Positions 18,122 through 28,430 are shown, numbered from the stretch's first letter. The stretch: DNA of 59,476 nt from Coleofasciculus sp. FACHB-1120 (GCF_014698845.1 NZ_JACJTV010000034.1:1-59476); one strand, 5' to 3'. Translations and numbers: made by a program. Notes: generated by a model not told the origin, from the letters alone.

Positions 18122-20866
18122 TCAAAGTGGATAATACTCTGCCAAAAATTTTTCAGCATCAGCGCGATCGCGGATTTCTCCATCCAGCGTTGCCGCCAAC
18201 AGACGATCTAATATGGGTTTAAATTCACGCCCTGGTTTGTATCCCAACGCTTTCAAATCATTGCCGTTTAATATCGGTTGAATATTCGCCCAAGTGGTGA
18301 AATATTGCCAAATTAGCCGCCGAATCAGACGCGAATTTTTGACAGCAATCAAAATCAACGTGGGCAACTCGTACCGCCTCAGCAAGACGACAACTTGACT
18401 GGGTCGCTGACATTCTGGCAAAAATTTCACCACATCTGCTCGATCTCGATCGAGTTGATCTAATCGTTCGATACTGTCTGTCGGTAATTGAAGATTGATT
18501 GCCACTGTCGCGCGATATTCGGGAGCGAGGTAGGCAATTAAAATTTCTAGCCGCATCTGCCAATGATCGAGGGTTTTCTGGGGATCAAATCGGCGCAGAC
18601 ACCGATCTAGTAAACGCACCTGATTCCATAATGGCTCATCTAACTCTAGCGTGGGATGGAGGCACCGCAACGCCCCCAGATCGGCAAGTAACTCCAAGGC
18701 GGGTTTCCAGTAAGGCGCTTGGAGGATGTATTTGAGTTCTGCTTTCAGCCGTGTTTGTAGCGCCGGGGCTTTACTATTTTCAGAGAGCGATCGCTCGTAA
18801 ATTCCACTCTCTAGGGCATAGCGGATATATCCTTCCGTCTGCGGTTCAATCTGAAATCCCAGGCGCACTGCAAACCGCACAGCGCGATAAATGCGCGTGG
18901 GATCTTCGATAAAGCTATTGGCATGGAGGACGCGGATTTGGCGCGATCGCAAATCTAGCATTCCGCCAAAGAAATCTAATAATTCACCCGCACGGGGTGG
19001 TGTCAGTCGCATCGCCAAGGCGTTAATGGTGAAATCTCGCCGATACAAATCTTGGCGAATTGAACTCGCTTCAACTTCTGGATTCGCCGCTGGGTAAGGA
19101 TAAAACTCGGTTCGAGCCGTCGCAATATCCACCCAGAGAGAGTCTAGGACTGGGTCGTTGTGCCACAGTAGCGCGGCTGTTTGAAATTGACCGTGGACTT
19201 CTAGACGGGCATTTGGGTAGGTTTGTTGAAGTGCTTTCGCCAGTTCTACTCCAGCGCCGACATCCGCCGAGCGGTGAAAGCCATCTACCACTAAGTCAAT
19301 ATCTGAAAGCATCAGGGTTTCATGGGGATTGGCGAGCAGTAAATCTCGTACCCCTCCGCCAACCAGATAGAGATGCCAGCCGCGTTGTTCTGCCTGCTGG
19401 GAGGCTCTGGTGAGAAATTCCCACAAGGGAGGAGCAAGGCGATCGCGCAAAATATCCATCAGGGATTGATGGGCATTCGTTATTGAGAATGGGTAATTGA
19501 TAATGGGGGATTTTTCTCTCCCATCACCTGTGACGAATGCTCCAGTCCCTCTTCCCTGATGCAACTGCCGTAAGACATCGGTGCGCGTAACCATTCCCAC
19601 AAGCTGGCTCTCCTGCAATACCGGCAATCGCCCGATATCGTAAGTCACCATAATCGATTCAATCTCTGGCAAAGACGTATTTGGGGTAATCGTCTTCAGA
19701 TTGTTAGCCATGTAGCCTTTTACCGGCGCATGACTAAAGCCATGATGCAATGCCAGATCGATATCCCGCCGAGAAACAATCCCCACCAGTTGGTCTTCGG
19801 AATTCACGACCGAAAGACCAGAATGCCCATACCGTAATAAAATTCTCTGAGCTTGCTCAATGGTCGTGTCCGGGCGAATTGTTCGCACTGGCGATGACAT
19901 CAGTTCCCGCGCTGTCAGCGGCTGGGGAATCTGGTCTTTTAGCTGACTGACGAGCCGCTCCAGGGTTGCCTGAGAATCAACGCCCCGTAGTGTCACCGAC
20001 GCCGCCTGTGAATGCCCCCCGCCACCCAGTGGTTGAAATAATTCATTGAGATTAGTGCCTTCAATGCGCGATCGCCCAATGACCGTGAATCGCTCCTCTC
20101 CTCCATCCCCTACTGGATACGCCGCTGCTAATAGCAAAGCATCGCTTTCGCCCAAATCGAGCAGCCGAGTGGCAAGCGTTGACAAACCCGGAACGTAGTC
20201 AGAGGTTTTGAGCAGCACCCAAGAAACGGTATAGCCGCACGTTGTCGCTTTTTGCAACTTCTCTAGCGCTTCCGTCAACAGTTCCTGCAATTGAGGCGAT
20301 AAACCCGGCTCAACATAATCGGCAATTAAGCGCAAGCTTGCCCCTTGTTCCATTAACCACGCCAACGCGATCGCATCTCTTGCCGTCGCCCCTTCATAAG
20401 TTAATGATCCCGTATCCACATGGATTCCCAACGCCATCACGGTTGCCTCCGAAGGCGTCAACTGGATGCCTTCTTGCTGGAGTTGCTCGGCAATCAGAGT
20501 CGTGGTTGCTCCGACTGGCTCAACCTGGGTGCGGGTAGCGGGGATATCTCCGTCCCCGTCTGGGTGATGGTCGTAGACGACAACTTCCAACAAATCGGGT
20601 AAATCCAGCCATTCAGATGCCTTTCCCACGCGATCGCGCTTTTGAGTATCCACAACGGCAATCGACCGAATCTGCTCTGGGTTCACAGCCCGACGCTCAA
20701 TTAGCGCATACTCATCTCGGTGCAACGCCAAAAAATCCCGCACCGCTGGATGGGAACCGCCGGTCAGCACGACCCTAGATCCCGGCTGGAGACGGGTTAG
20801 CCCCACCGCTGCGCCCAAGGTGTCAAAGTCCGCTGTTGTATGGCACAAAATCACATTCATCATCAT
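18122..20866 (-). CDS. DHH phosphoesterase - CBS pair - CCA tRNA nucleotidyltransferase fusion
   Basis: The 914 residues hold three enzyme parts. Residues 1-315: DHH-family phosphoesterase ([17 protein letters not shown] and the DHHA1 motif [11 protein letters not shown]). Residues ~315-440: two CBS repeats ([11 protein letters not shown]..., [12 protein letters not shown]...), which usually sense adenine nucleotides. Residues ~480-914: class II polymerase-beta nucleotidyltransferase ([29 protein letters not shown]), the CCA-adding/poly(A) polymerase family, with its helical C-terminus ([17 protein letters not shown]). It is expected to add or repair CCA ends of tRNA. The tRNA-Gly in this window has no encoded CCA, so such an enzyme is needed. 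Good Shine-Dalgarno (AAGGA) before the ATG triplet. Confidence 0.92.
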   Translation of the reverse strand: MMMNVILCHTTADFDTLGAAVGLTRLQPGSRVVLTGGSHPAVRDFLALHRDEYALIERRAVNPEQIRSIAVVDTQKRDRVGKASEWLDLPDLLEVVVYDHHPDGDGDIPATRTQVEPVGATTTLIAEQLQQEGIQLTPSEATVMALGIHVDTGSLTYEGATARDAIALAWLMEQGASLRLIADYVEPGLSPQLQELLTEALEKLQKATTCGYTVSWVLLKTSDYVPGLSTLATRLLDLGESDALLLAAAYPVGDGGEERFTVIGRSRIEGTNLNELFQPLGGGGHSQAASVTLRGVDSQATLERLVSQLKDQIPQPLTARELMSSPVRTIRPDTTIEQAQRILLRYGHSGLSVVNSEDQLVGIVSRRDIDLALHHGFSHAPVKGYMANNLKTITPNTSLPEIESIMVTYDIGRLPVLQESQLVGMVTRTDVLRQLHQGRGTGAFVTGDGREKSPIINYPFSITNAHQSLMDILRDRLAPPLWEFLTRASQQAEQRGWHLYLVGGGVRDLLLANPHETLMLSDIDLVVDGFHRSADVGAGVELAKALQQTYPNARLEVHGQFQTAALLWHNDPVLDSLWVDIATARTEFYPYPAANPEVEASSIRQDLYRRDFTINALAMRLTPPRAGELLDFFGGMLDLRSRQIRVLHANSFIEDPTRIYRAVRFAVRLGFQIEPQTEGYIRYALESGIYERSLSENSKAPALQTRLKAELKYILQAPYWKPALELLADLGALRCLHPTLELDEPLWNQVRLLDRCLRRFDPQKTLDHWQMRLEILIAYLAPEYRATVAINLQLPTDSIERLDQLDRDRADVVKFLPECQRPSQVVVLLRRYELPTLILIAVKNSRLIRRLIWQYFTTWANIQPILNGNDLKALGYKPGREFKPILDRLLAATLDGEIRDRADAEKFLAEYYPL

Positions 20867-20870
20867 GAGT

Positions 20871-20932
20871 CCTTAGTCATTAGTCCTTTGCCCATGACCC
20901 ATAACCAATGACCCATGACGAATGACCAATGA
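20871..20932. repeat. Heptamer tandem repeats (STRR-type)
   Basis: TTAGTCA/TTAGTCC units (20873-20886) are followed by six heptamers of the pattern CMATRAC (20892-20932, for example CCATGAC, CAATGAC). The two sets are partly complementary and could fold into a hairpin between the divergent tRNA-transferase fusion and psbZ genes. Confidence 0.6.
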
Positions 20933-21018
20933 GTGTCGATTTTTGATACGGTACTACTGTATAGAATTGCGGCTGAACTATTTCTATCCAGCCCATTGCT
21001 GTCTTGGGAGAAGAGAAA

Positions 21019-21207
21019 ATGACAATTTTATTTCAGTTGGTACTAGCTGCTTTAGTCTTTTTATCATTCGTCATGGTCATTGGGGTTCCGGTTGCCTATG
21101 CCACTCCTCAGAACTGGGATCAGTCTAAGCGCCTCCTTATTTTCGGATCTGGGGTTTGGATTGCTCTGGTACTTCTGACAGGTGCCCTAAGCTATTTGGT
21201 AGTTTAA
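21019..21207 (+). CDS. psbZ: Photosystem II reaction centre protein Z
   Basis: The 62-residue thylakoid membrane protein has two transmembrane helices ([24 protein letters not shown] and [23 protein letters not shown]) joined by the short loop [10 protein letters not shown], the typical PsbZ/Ycf9 pattern and exact family length. It stabilises PSII-antenna contacts at the PSII periphery. An upstream in-frame ATG at 21004 gives MGEEK before it, but MTILFQL at 21019 is the conserved start and is preceded by GGGAGAAGAG. It is followed by ribH on the same strand, an arrangement known in other cyanobacteria. Confidence 0.95.
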   Translation: MTILFQLVLAALVFLSFVMVIGVPVAYATPQNWDQSKRLLIFGSGVWIALVLLTGALSYLVV

Positions 21208-21300
21208 GGATAGTCAGACTCAGTCATCGGTCAGGGTTCATTAGTCATCAGTCCACTGCACCCGACTCAGGACTAAAGACAAATGACTGATGACTCAAAA
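21208..21300. repeat. Heptamer-like repeats between psbZ and ribH
   Basis: TAGTCAGACTCAGTCA and ATTAGTCATCAGTCC on the left, and GGACTAAAGAC and AATGACTGATGACTC on the right, form an imperfect inverted repeat made of 7-base units like those at 20871 and 43901. It could fold in the mRNA and separate psbZ expression from ribH. Confidence 0.5.
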
Positions 21301-21329
21301 CAACTGGCAAAAAGCTTATATCTAAAATC

Positions 21330-21935
21330 ATGGCAGTTTTCGAGGGAACGTTTACTCAGACTCAACCCCTGCGGTTTGCGATCGTCATTGGTCGCTTCAA
21401 CGATCTAGTGACAACTAAACTATTGGAGGGGTGTCAAGATTGTCTGAAACGCCACGGCATTGATGTCAATCCTCAAGGCACTCAAGTAGACTATGCTTGG
21501 GTTCCTGGGAGTTTTGAGGTACCTTTGGTGGCTCACCAGTTGGCACTCACACGCCGATATGATGCTGTAATTTGCCTGGGTGCAGTCATTCGGGGTCAAA
21601 CTCCCCACTTTGATTATGTCTCTTCGGAAGTCTCCAAGGGTATTGCCAATGCTGGGTTTCAAACGGGTGTGCCGATAATTTTTGGCATTCTGACGGTAGA
21701 TACGATGCAACAAGCCTTGGAAAGAGCTGGCATCAAGAGTAACCACGGCTGGGAATACGCGATGAATGCCCTAGAGATGGCAAGCTTAATGCAGCAGCTC
21801 AAAGGGAATGCAGGTGGCGCATCCTACGGTAATAATTCGGTTCATACGGTAACAGCCCAAGCGCTACCAGTTTCGCCGAACCTGGCGATTTCTCCAGAGT
21901 CAGCAGTTGAACGCAACGCATCTGATTCTCTTTGA
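21330..21935 (+). CDS. ribH: 6,7-dimethyl-8-ribityllumazine synthase
   Basis: Penultimate step of riboflavin synthesis: condenses 5-amino-6-ribitylaminouracil with dihydroxybutanone phosphate. Core residues 1-~157 match the family: [44 protein letters not shown] (with catalytic His), [13 protein letters not shown] and the helix [20 protein letters not shown]. The protein is 201 residues; the last ~40 (Gly/Ser/Asn/Pro-rich, starting GGASYGNNS) extend beyond the usual length and look disordered. The ATG at 21330 has no strong Shine-Dalgarno. Confidence 0.95.
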   Translation: MAVFEGTFTQTQPLRFAIVIGRFNDLVTTKLLEGCQDCLKRHGIDVNPQGTQVDYAWVPGSFEVPLVAHQLALTRRYDAVICLGAVIRGQTPHFDYVSSEVSKGIANAGFQTGVPIIFGILTVDTMQQALERAGIKSNHGWEYAMNALEMASLMQQLKGNAGGASYGNNSVHTVTAQALPVSPNLAISPESAVERNASDSL

Positions 21936-21968
21936 TCGTTGCACTGAAAGTCGGGTGCGCTAGAATTG

Positions 21969-21986
21969 GGGCGGGTTTTCCCGCCC
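21969..21986. terminator. GC-rich hairpin between convergent ribH and serS
   Basis: GGGCGGG (21969-21975) pairs with CCCGCCC (21980-21986) around a TTTT loop. There is no clear U-run on either side, so a bidirectional terminator is a guess from position. Confidence 0.4.
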
Positions 21987-22073
21987 AAAGCCGCGAATTT
22001 AGGCCGCGAAGTCAGGAAGATTGATCTCTCGTCTTTCATCCCACCCTTCGGGAAGGGCAAAGCCGGAGATCCT

Positions 22074-23366
22074 TCATTTTTGCCCTAGCACTTCTCGTCC
22101 CAGGTAAGGTTGCAGCGCTTCGGGTATCTTGATGGTGCCATCGGGTTGTTGATAGTTCTCCAGAATCGCTGCCATCGTGCGCCCGATTGCCAAGCCGGAA
22201 CCATTCAGCGTATGGACAAATTGGGTTCCTTTTTTTCCAGCTTCTTTGAAACGAATGCTGCCGCGCCGCGCCTGAAAATCCCTAAAGTTGGAGCAGCTAG
22301 AAATCTCGCGGTATTTCCCAGCAGAAGGGAGCCATACCTCTAGGTCATAGCACTTTGCTGCGCCAAACCCTAAATCCCCAGTGCATAGCTCAATGACGCG
22401 ATAAGGCAACTTCAACGCCTGCAAAATTGCTTCGGCATTTTGTACAAGCGATTCATGCTCTGCGGCTGAATTGTTGGGATGGACAAGTTTTACCAACTCG
22501 ACTTTATTAAACTGGTGCAGTCGAATTAGCCCCCGCGTGTCTCGTCCGTAGCTACCTGCTTCCCGACGAAAACAGGGAGTATAGGCACAGTGATAGATAG
22601 GCAACTGCGACGCCTCCAAGATTTCATCTCGATAGAGATTCGTCACTGGCACTTCAGCAGTAGGAGCAAGCCACAAGTCATCTTGAGCGCATTTGAAGCT
22701 TTCGTCAGCAAATTTGGGCAGCTGACTTGTGGCGGTGAGCGATTCGCTGTTGATTAGAAAGGGGGGAATGACTTCTACATATCCAGCCGCGATTTGCCGG
22801 TCGAGCATGAAGCTAATTAAAGCTCTTTCCAAGGCAGCACCGGCACCGATTAGCGTGACAAAACGACTTTGTGCAACTTTAGCGGAGCGCTCAAAGTTGA
22901 GAATTCCCATTTGTTCGCCGATTTCCCAGTGGGGAAGAATTTCGGAGTTTTGAGGCAAGTATTCATCCCCCCAGCGGCGGACTTCTACATTCTCTTCTTC
23001 ACTTTTACCAATGGGTGTGGACTCACTGGGTAAGTTAGGAAACGATAACAAGAGGGCTTCTAACTCGGCTTTCAGGGTTCTTTCATGGGGTTCTAGTTCG
23101 GCAATCTGGTTTTTGATTTGGTTGCCTTCTTCCCGCAACGCTTGGATTTCTGAGCCGTTGGGATCGCTACCCGATTTAATTTTTTGACCGACTAATTTGC
23201 CGATTTCGTTCCCACGCGCTTGGAGTTGACTTCGCTTTGCTTCCAGTTCCCGTTGCTGCTGGTCTCGCTGCAAAATCGGCTGTAGGTCATATTGCCCGAT
23301 CCCGCGACGATTCAGGCGCTCTTGTACACCTTCTGAATTTTCCCGTATCTGCTTGAGGTCTAGCAC
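22074..23366 (-). CDS. serS: Seryl-tRNA synthetase
   Basis: Class II aminoacyl-tRNA synthetase of 430 residues that charges tRNA-Ser. The N-terminal ~110 residues form the long coiled-coil arm that grips the tRNA variable arm ([21 protein letters not shown] and following). The catalytic core has [18 protein letters not shown], motif 2 [26 protein letters not shown] and motif 3 [22 protein letters not shown]. Length and start ([10 protein letters not shown]) match the family. It is a single-gene unit convergent with ribH. Confidence 0.96.
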   Translation of the reverse strand: MLDLKQIRENSEGVQERLNRRGIGQYDLQPILQRDQQQRELEAKRSQLQARGNEIGKLVGQKIKSGSDPNGSEIQALREEGNQIKNQIAELEPHERTLKAELEALLLSFPNLPSESTPIGKSEEENVEVRRWGDEYLPQNSEILPHWEIGEQMGILNFERSAKVAQSRFVTLIGAGAALERALISFMLDRQIAAGYVEVIPPFLINSESLTATSQLPKFADESFKCAQDDLWLAPTAEVPVTNLYRDEILEASQLPIYHCAYTPCFRREAGSYGRDTRGLIRLHQFNKVELVKLVHPNNSAAEHESLVQNAEAILQALKLPYRVIELCTGDLGFGAAKCYDLEVWLPSAGKYREISSCSNFRDFQARRGSIRFKEAGKKGTQFVHTLNGSGLAIGRTMAAILENYQQPDGTIKIPEALQPYLGREVLGQK

Positions 23367-23501
23367 AGATTTTTTCCAGCTTTTTTTGCCAATTAATCAG
23401 AATACACTGCGATCGCGCGATCGCGATGATTCAGCCGAGAGTCTGTATGCGCTCTTAGCCTTCTTTACTGGCTGATGCCGCAATTCGACCCTTCGCCTTG
23501 G

Positions 23502-24095
23502 TTACTGTCGGTTGATGCGACTATATAACCACAAGGAAACAACAATCCCGGCAAAGTGCGCGGTAATCGTATGAGTATTCGCTAGCACCACAAAAATATC
23601 TAAGGGTTGAATCAACCGATTAATAAATTGGGGATCGTAAATTGCTACCCCACCTTGAGCCTGAGCCAGCGACTTTGCCAGCAGAGTGCCGGTAATCGCT
23701 TCTGCGCCCAGAACTGCTAATAATAATCCGCCTAAACTGACGAGTAATCCGAACCTTAAAACTTTAATCGTATCTGCCTTTTTCGGGCGGAGGTTGGGAT
23801 TAGAATCTTTTAGCTGTATGCCCAAACGGGTGTAACGCCAAGCTTGATAAACACTGAAATACAGCACTAAAAGACCGCAAACCGCAAAAAAGATACTGCC
23901 ACCCGTCCCTGGACTAGCAGCGGCAGCGCCACTAGCACGCGGCTGGGCTGCGGGGATGGCAAACAAGAAAATTATGGTGGAAACAACGCCTAGGACTAAC
24001 TGAACCCAAAAGCCAATCCAGCCAGCGATCCGAAAAGAGCCAGCGATTCGCTGTAGAGCTGAAGGAACGGGAGATGAATCGAACTGTTCTCGCAT
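23502..24095 (-). CDS. DUF3611 family membrane protein
   Basis: The 197-residue protein has four predicted membrane segments: FWVQLVLGVVSTIIFLFAI, ISIFFAVCGLLVLYFSVYQ-like, FGLLVSLGGLLLAVLGAEAI and THTITAHFAGIVVSLWLY. The N-terminus SALQRIAGSFRIAGWIGFW is typical of the DUF3611 family, which occurs in cyanobacteria and chloroplasts; its function is not known. It stands alone and diverges from the NTF2-like gene. Confidence 0.8.
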   Translation of the reverse strand: MREQFDSSPVPSALQRIAGSFRIAGWIGFWVQLVLGVVSTIIFLFAIPAAQPRASGAAAASPGTGGSIFFAVCGLLVLYFSVYQAWRYTRLGIQLKDSNPNLRPKKADTIKVLRFGLLVSLGGLLLAVLGAEAITGTLLAKSLAQAQGGVAIYDPQFINRLIQPLDIFVVLANTHTITAHFAGIVVSLWLYSRINRQ

Positions 24096-24360
24096 AAATT
24101 GATTTTAAATCGGTTTAATTCCGGATTTATCTATAAACAGAGCGTTTTGTTGAACAAGTAATGCAATCCCAAATTTATCCGGTAATCTTCCTAACCACCA
24201 GTTTGAGGCAATGGGGCAGCAAAATTCAAAGATGTTTAACCTCTGGAGAACTTTTAACCCAATGGAGCCGTCTTTCTTTCGAGAGCAGGCTGCTGATTTA
24301 CTTAGCTTTGATGACGGCCTGCCATTTCCAGAGCAGCCCTCTCGAAGTGGAAGCAGCATC

Positions 24361-24825
24361 ATGAAATTCCTGCAACCGAATCTCAGGCAGCATTTACTCT
24401 GCGTCGTTTACGCAGTTGGTTTGGTAGGTAGTTTGGCAGTCTATCAAAGAACGCTGATGCCGAAACCGCTTTCGGTGGCGCAAAAACATTGGGCAGCGAT
24501 CGCTACGGAAAATCCGAAGCGTACAGTCACACAATACAGTGACAATGCCATTCTAATGCGCTCCTATGGCGCTCTGGATGAAGTCTACCAGGGGAAATCC
24601 ATCTACCCAGCCTGGAAAGAATTTTTCTCCAAGTACAAAATTCAAGATTTCCAGGTTGTTAAACAACAGCAGCGCGATCGCGCTGTCGAAGCGGTCATCA
24701 CGATCCATGCCAAGTCCAAGCACGGAACCCCTGTTGTTCTGTCACTTTCCTATCAGGTGCAGTTTGATAAGGATGGCAAAATCATCCGTGAAGTCTGGCA
24801 GGCTAACCCAGAATTGAGTGTCTAA
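24361..24825 (+). CDS. NTF2/SnoaL-like protein with N-terminal membrane anchor
   Basis: Starting at ATG 24361 gives 154 residues. A hydrophobic segment (LLCVVYAVGLVGSLAVY) could be a signal anchor. A compact alpha/beta domain of about 115 residues follows (VAQKHWAAIATENPKRTVTQYS, GKSIYPAWKEFF, DGKIIREVWQANPEL), matching the cone-shaped NTF2-like fold. The frame is open 150 bases further upstream, but that part is not similar to the domain. A small ligand or protein partner is likely but unknown. The gene starts 265 bases from the divergent DUF3611 gene. Confidence 0.7.
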   Translation: MKFLQPNLRQHLLCVVYAVGLVGSLAVYQRTLMPKPLSVAQKHWAAIATENPKRTVTQYSDNAILMRSYGALDEVYQGKSIYPAWKEFFSKYKIQDFQVVKQQQRDRAVEAVITIHAKSKHGTPVVLSLSYQVQFDKDGKIIREVWQANPELSV

Positions 24826-25007
24826 AATTGATGGTATCGTTCTGTCCTTTTGCCCGCTGACATCACGCGCTACTTTTGCTCGTTCGTGGTCTCAGTACAG
24901 CAGTGATCGAAGCGTTGTTTCGGGTGTGTTTTCTCGTTGATAAAGGCATCGTTAGTGTAGGGAAACCTATCCTAATCTAATTTGTTTGGCTGGGAGTTCA
25001 GTGAATT

Positions 25008-25367
25008 ATGCAGATGAAATTTGACGATATTTATCAATTTTTTCAAGACCCTCCTCCAACTTATCTCAACAAAGAACTAGCGGTGTGTTACGTCCTTTCA
25101 GTTTTGTTAAGTGGAGAATCCTACGGAACAGAACTCATCGGTCGCCTAGAGAGTGAATATCCTACCTATCGGCTGTCTGATACCGTCTTATACAGCGCCC
25201 TAAAATTTTTGGAAGACCAAGCTGCTATCACAGGTTATTGGAAAAAAGTGGAAGGGAGAGGAAGACCTCGTCGAATGTATCAAATTCGCCCAGAGTGTGT
25301 AGAACAGGCTCATGACCTGGCTCGTCTTTGGGGTGACTACACCATGAGAGACTCTCAAGCCATCTGA
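25008..25367 (+). CDS. PadR-family transcriptional regulator
   Basis: These 119 residues form a winged helix: LAVCYVLSVLLSGESYGTELIGRLE (helices 1-2), LSDTVLYSALKFLEDQAAI (recognition helix) and WKKVEGRGRPRRMYQIR (the wing with the PadR-typical G-RPRxxY). The usual long C-terminal dimerisation domain is nearly absent, so it is the short subtype. The ligand is unknown. It lies upstream of the CCB1 gene on the same strand (100 bases), which may or may not be its target. Confidence 0.88.
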   Translation: MQMKFDDIYQFFQDPPPTYLNKELAVCYVLSVLLSGESYGTELIGRLESEYPTYRLSDTVLYSALKFLEDQAAITGYWKKVEGRGRPRRMYQIRPECVEQAHDLARLWGDYTMRDSQAI

Positions 25368-25469
25368 GCTAATCCCAAAGGAAGCTCTCTTGCGATAGGC
25401 TATAGGTTATAGGCTTTTCTTGTATCTCTTGGACAAGAGCCTATTTTCCATTGCTCTATCTAGAAATTC

Positions 25470-26003
25470 GTGAATACGACAATTCTCTCTTCAACATTTC
25501 TGCTAACACTGTTGTTAGCAGTCGGACTATTTTTCTTTATTCGAGCCTCCGCTAAAGACCGAACGCAACAAGTAAAACTGATTGCGGAGCAACCAGAAGA
25601 ATCGATTTTAATTCAATTGCAACAATATTTCGATCGGCGTGCCTACCGGATTGCGGCGGTGGATGCAAAGCAAAATCAAGTTACATTCCAAGGCTTTGTC
25701 CGCCCCAGTTGGTTTTTGGCAATCTTTTTGACGTTGTTAGCTTTTTGTGGCTTTCTTTGTTTGGCACTCGTTTTAGCAATACTATTTCCTCAAGTAGCCA
25801 AGATTTTTCTAGGTTTGGTTCTCCTTTCACCAGCAGCTGGCGTTTTTTATTGGAAAAAAGCTGGACGCAGCGAACAAGTTTCCCTGAAGGTGGAAACATT
25901 AGCCGGTGTCGAAAAAGAGAACAGAAGTTTAATTACAGTCGTCGCCCATCGTGATGAATTGGCTCAATTGCAACAGGAACTCCCATTCAAACCTTGCGAA
26001 TGA
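25470..26003 (+). CDS. Cofactor assembly of complex C subunit B (CCB1-type)
   Basis: The 177-residue membrane protein resembles CCB1 (DUF3529), one of the factors that covalently attach haem ci to cytochrome b6 of the b6f complex. Seen: an N-terminal anchor (STFLLTLLLAVGLFFFI), a soluble stretch (SILIQLQQYFDRRAYRIAAVD), a pair of helices (FLAIFLTLLAFCGFLCLALVLAILF and IFLGLVLLSPAAGVFYW), and a C-terminal beta domain. The start codon is GTG (25470). Function is inferred from the family; no catalytic motif is known to me. Confidence 0.75.
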   Translation: MNTTILSSTFLLTLLLAVGLFFFIRASAKDRTQQVKLIAEQPEESILIQLQQYFDRRAYRIAAVDAKQNQVTFQGFVRPSWFLAIFLTLLAFCGFLCLALVLAILFPQVAKIFLGLVLLSPAAGVFYWKKAGRSEQVSLKVETLAGVEKENRSLITVVAHRDELAQLQQELPFKPCE

Positions 26004-26107
26004 AAACTCTCCTGCTAAAAATCTTAAAAAATTCCAAAATATAGTCAGTCTGCGAATCAAAAAGATTTTTAATTAGAAGGAAAGATTCAAGATTTCTTCT
26101 AAAACAA

Positions 26108-26133
26108 TAGGGGCGGTTCGCAAACCGCCCCTA
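26108..26133. terminator. 11 bp perfect hairpin (TAGGGGCGGTT / AACCGCCCCTA)
   Basis: The arms 26108-26118 and 26123-26133 are complementary with a CGCA loop. It sits between the convergent CCB1 and DUF3155 genes and belongs to the TAGGGG...CCCCTA hairpin family of this window. Confidence 0.55.
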
Positions 26134-26165
26134 TAACCGAGTTTTCACGTTTAATGCCTAAAACT

Positions 26166-26486
26166 TCAGCTGCTACGAACAGCGGCGAGGGTAGGCTTTT
26201 CCACAGGATTGTCGATTATCCTAAGGCTAGGAAACAGAAAATGATTTTCTTCAACATATTGGGCACCAAATAGCCCTTTTTCCGCCCAAAAGTACCGATC
26301 TGTGGTGTGTTCGTTCCGCTTCACGAGAAGTAAAGCGGGCGGAAGGATTCCCTCAGTTTGAATAAACTTTCGCGCGGCAGTGACTGGTTTATCTTCGCCA
26401 CTTTCAATACTATACTGAGGGACATGCTCTAAAATTCTACGTCCTTCCTGGCGACGGCGACTTTTCCGCTTACGTCTTCTAGCCAA
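26166..26486 (-). CDS. DUF3155 family protein
   Basis: This 106-residue protein has a highly basic start (MARRRKRKSRRRQEGRRIL), then QYSIESGEDKPVTAARKFI, PPALLLVKRNE and KGLFGAQYVEENHFLFPSLR. The pattern is that of the cyanobacteria-specific DUF3155 family. The basic N-terminus suggests nucleic acid or ribosome contact, but that is inference. It is a single gene, convergent with CCB1. Confidence 0.85.
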   Translation of the reverse strand: MARRRKRKSRRRQEGRRILEHVPQYSIESGEDKPVTAARKFIQTEGILPPALLLVKRNEHTTDRYFWAEKGLFGAQYVEENHFLFPSLRIIDNPVEKPTLAAVRSS

Positions 26487-26930
26487 CCTCCTTACCTCCC
26501 TTTTAAATCTGACAGTTGTAATGATAGATACAAAAACCGTCGCAAGTATATCGGTTTGAGTTCAAAATATCAACCGCCTTTTACTGATTGATACAAATAT
26601 TACAAACCTCAGAAATCGACATAGGACAGCAACAGAATCGGCAATAGACGCTATATATGCAAGCTTGTCCAAACTAGAGCCTAGATATAGCGTGTAAGGC
26701 GCTATATTCCTTCAGACTTGACAAAATTTAGCCAGTTTGGAAGCAGTTTTATAACCGAAGTATCCTGAGATATTGTTAAAATTTTTGTAATAAAAAGAAA
26801 CAAAAATCAGGTCTTTGCACGATTTTTGCCGCTTCAGCGCAATTGCGTGCCAGGATCGACAAAAGAAAATCAGCTCCAATTCATGCAATTCTCGTCGCTG
26901 TCAAGTAGCCAAGTATAAGCGAATGTGTCT
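26487..26930. promoter_or_regulatory. 444-base divergent intergenic region, DUF3155 / histidine kinase
   Basis: No gene is seen. An inverted repeat ATATAGCG (26685-26692) / CGCTATAT (26700-26707) with a 7-base spacer could be an operator or hairpin. The region is AT-rich and should hold the promoters of both flanking genes, but I cannot place them. Confidence 0.4.
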
Positions 26931-28430
26931 ATGTCTACCAGTTCAGAATTCGTAACTTTGTGCCAATCACAAGTAGCACTATTAACTCAAGGACTGGGAG
27001 CTGCCTTGAGTGTTGTGTATTTAACGGAAGAACTGGTAGAGGGCGTCCCAACTAAGCTAAGGCCGGTTGTTGCTTACCCACAAACAGCGATGGAATGGGA
27101 AACGGATGAGATTTCGGCTCTGGGATTTTCCAGTCAACCACTGGCGTCCATTCCTCGGTTACTGTCAGCAGCATCTCCGGTTCCTCAGAAGTCCGATGCG
27201 GTTTCTGAGACGAGTTCAACGGAATCGATGGCTGAAGTCGGGAAAGAAGAAACTCTGGATGAATTGCAGGCAAACACGGGGGCATCCCTCCGCCAGCGAT
27301 CGCTCTTCGCCGATGCTAACCTAAGTGGCTCCTCGCGCCAAATTGTGGTGCCTTTGTTGCATGAAGGTGTGGTGATGGGGTTGCTGGTGACGGCTCGTGA
27401 AGATAGACCGTGGAACAAGCGAGAACGAACCGCGATTGAACGGATTGCCGATACACTCGCGATCGCCTGCATTCTGGATCGGCGTTCCCAATGGTTTGAG
27501 CAGCAACTCAGTCAGCAACGGCATCTTCAGGCTCAACAGCGCGATCTTATGGACGATCTGATCCACCAGTTTCGCAATCCCATGACCGCCTTACGGACAT
27601 TTGGCAAGTTGCTCCTCAGACGACTGGTACCTGGAGATGCGAACCGGGAAGTTGCCAACAGCATCGTGCGCGAAAGCGATCGCCTGCAAGAGTTGCTTCT
27701 ACAGTTCGATCGGGCAGTGGATATGGACGAAGGCGAGCTAGTGCCTTTGTACGGGCAAATCGCGGATCGTTCTTACGATGCAGTTCCCGTGCCGATTGCC
27801 CCGTCTTGCCCGCTTCCCCCAAAAGGTGAAGGTTTAGGAAATCCTTACTCTCCCTTGGGATTGGAACCTCAGACAATTCCCACGAGAGCGCTGGCGTTGG
27901 AATCCTGCTCGGTAGCTAAAGTTTTGGAACCCCTTGTGGTGACATCCAGTGCGATCGCCCAAGAAAAAAATCTGGATTTATTGGCAGAAATTCCCCCCAA
28001 TTTGCCGCCAGTACAAGCCAATGCTAAAGCGCTGCGCGAGGTGTTGAGCAATCTGATCGACAATGCTTTGAAATATACCCCAGCGGGTGGGCAAGTTTAT
28101 ATTCAGGCAGGAAATCGACGGCAAACTTCTCAGGGAGATTTTCAGGCGATCGCAATTAGCGATACTGGCCCTGGCATTCCTGTGCAAGATAAAGAACATT
28201 TGTTTGAGCGACACTACCGAGGCGTCCAGGCAGAAACTGAGATTCCGGGGAGTGGATTGGGTTTAGCGATCGCGCGAGATTTGGTGGAACAAATGGAGGG
28301 CGAAATTGAAGTCATTAGCCCCGCCGAACGCAACTGGCTCGATCGGAGTATTCCGCACACTCAAGGACCCGGAACGACCTTTATTGTCTGGTTACTTACT
28401 GAAGCCTTAAAGGGCGAGGATGAAGTTTGA
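26931..28430 (+). CDS. GAF-domain sensor histidine kinase
   Basis: Soluble kinase of about 500 residues. The N-terminal ~190 residues are a GAF-like sensor interrupted by a Ser/Glu-rich insertion at about 80-115. HisKA has IHQFRNPMTALRTFGKLLLRRL, phospho-acceptor His212. A Pro-rich insertion (about 270-300) precedes the HATPase domain (LSNLIDNALKYTPAGG, ISDTGPGIP, GSGLGLAIA). The ATG at 26931 is preferred to a GTG two codons before. No response regulator is adjacent. A copy of the ~100 bp repeat follows 80 bases downstream. Confidence 0.88.
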   Translation: MSTSSEFVTLCQSQVALLTQGLGAALSVVYLTEELVEGVPTKLRPVVAYPQTAMEWETDEISALGFSSQPLASIPRLLSAASPVPQKSDAVSETSSTESMAEVGKEETLDELQANTGASLRQRSLFADANLSGSSRQIVVPLLHEGVVMGLLVTAREDRPWNKRERTAIERIADTLAIACILDRRSQWFEQQLSQQRHLQAQQRDLMDDLIHQFRNPMTALRTFGKLLLRRLVPGDANREVANSIVRESDRLQELLLQFDRAVDMDEGELVPLYGQIADRSYDAVPVPIAPSCPLPPKGEGLGNPYSPLGLEPQTIPTRALALESCSVAKVLEPLVVTSSAIAQEKNLDLLAEIPPNLPPVQANAKALREVLSNLIDNALKYTPAGGQVYIQAGNRRQTSQGDFQAIAISDTGPGIPVQDKEHLFERHYRGVQAETEIPGSGLGLAIARDLVEQMEGEIEVISPAERNWLDRSIPHTQGPGTTFIVWLLTEALKGEDEV

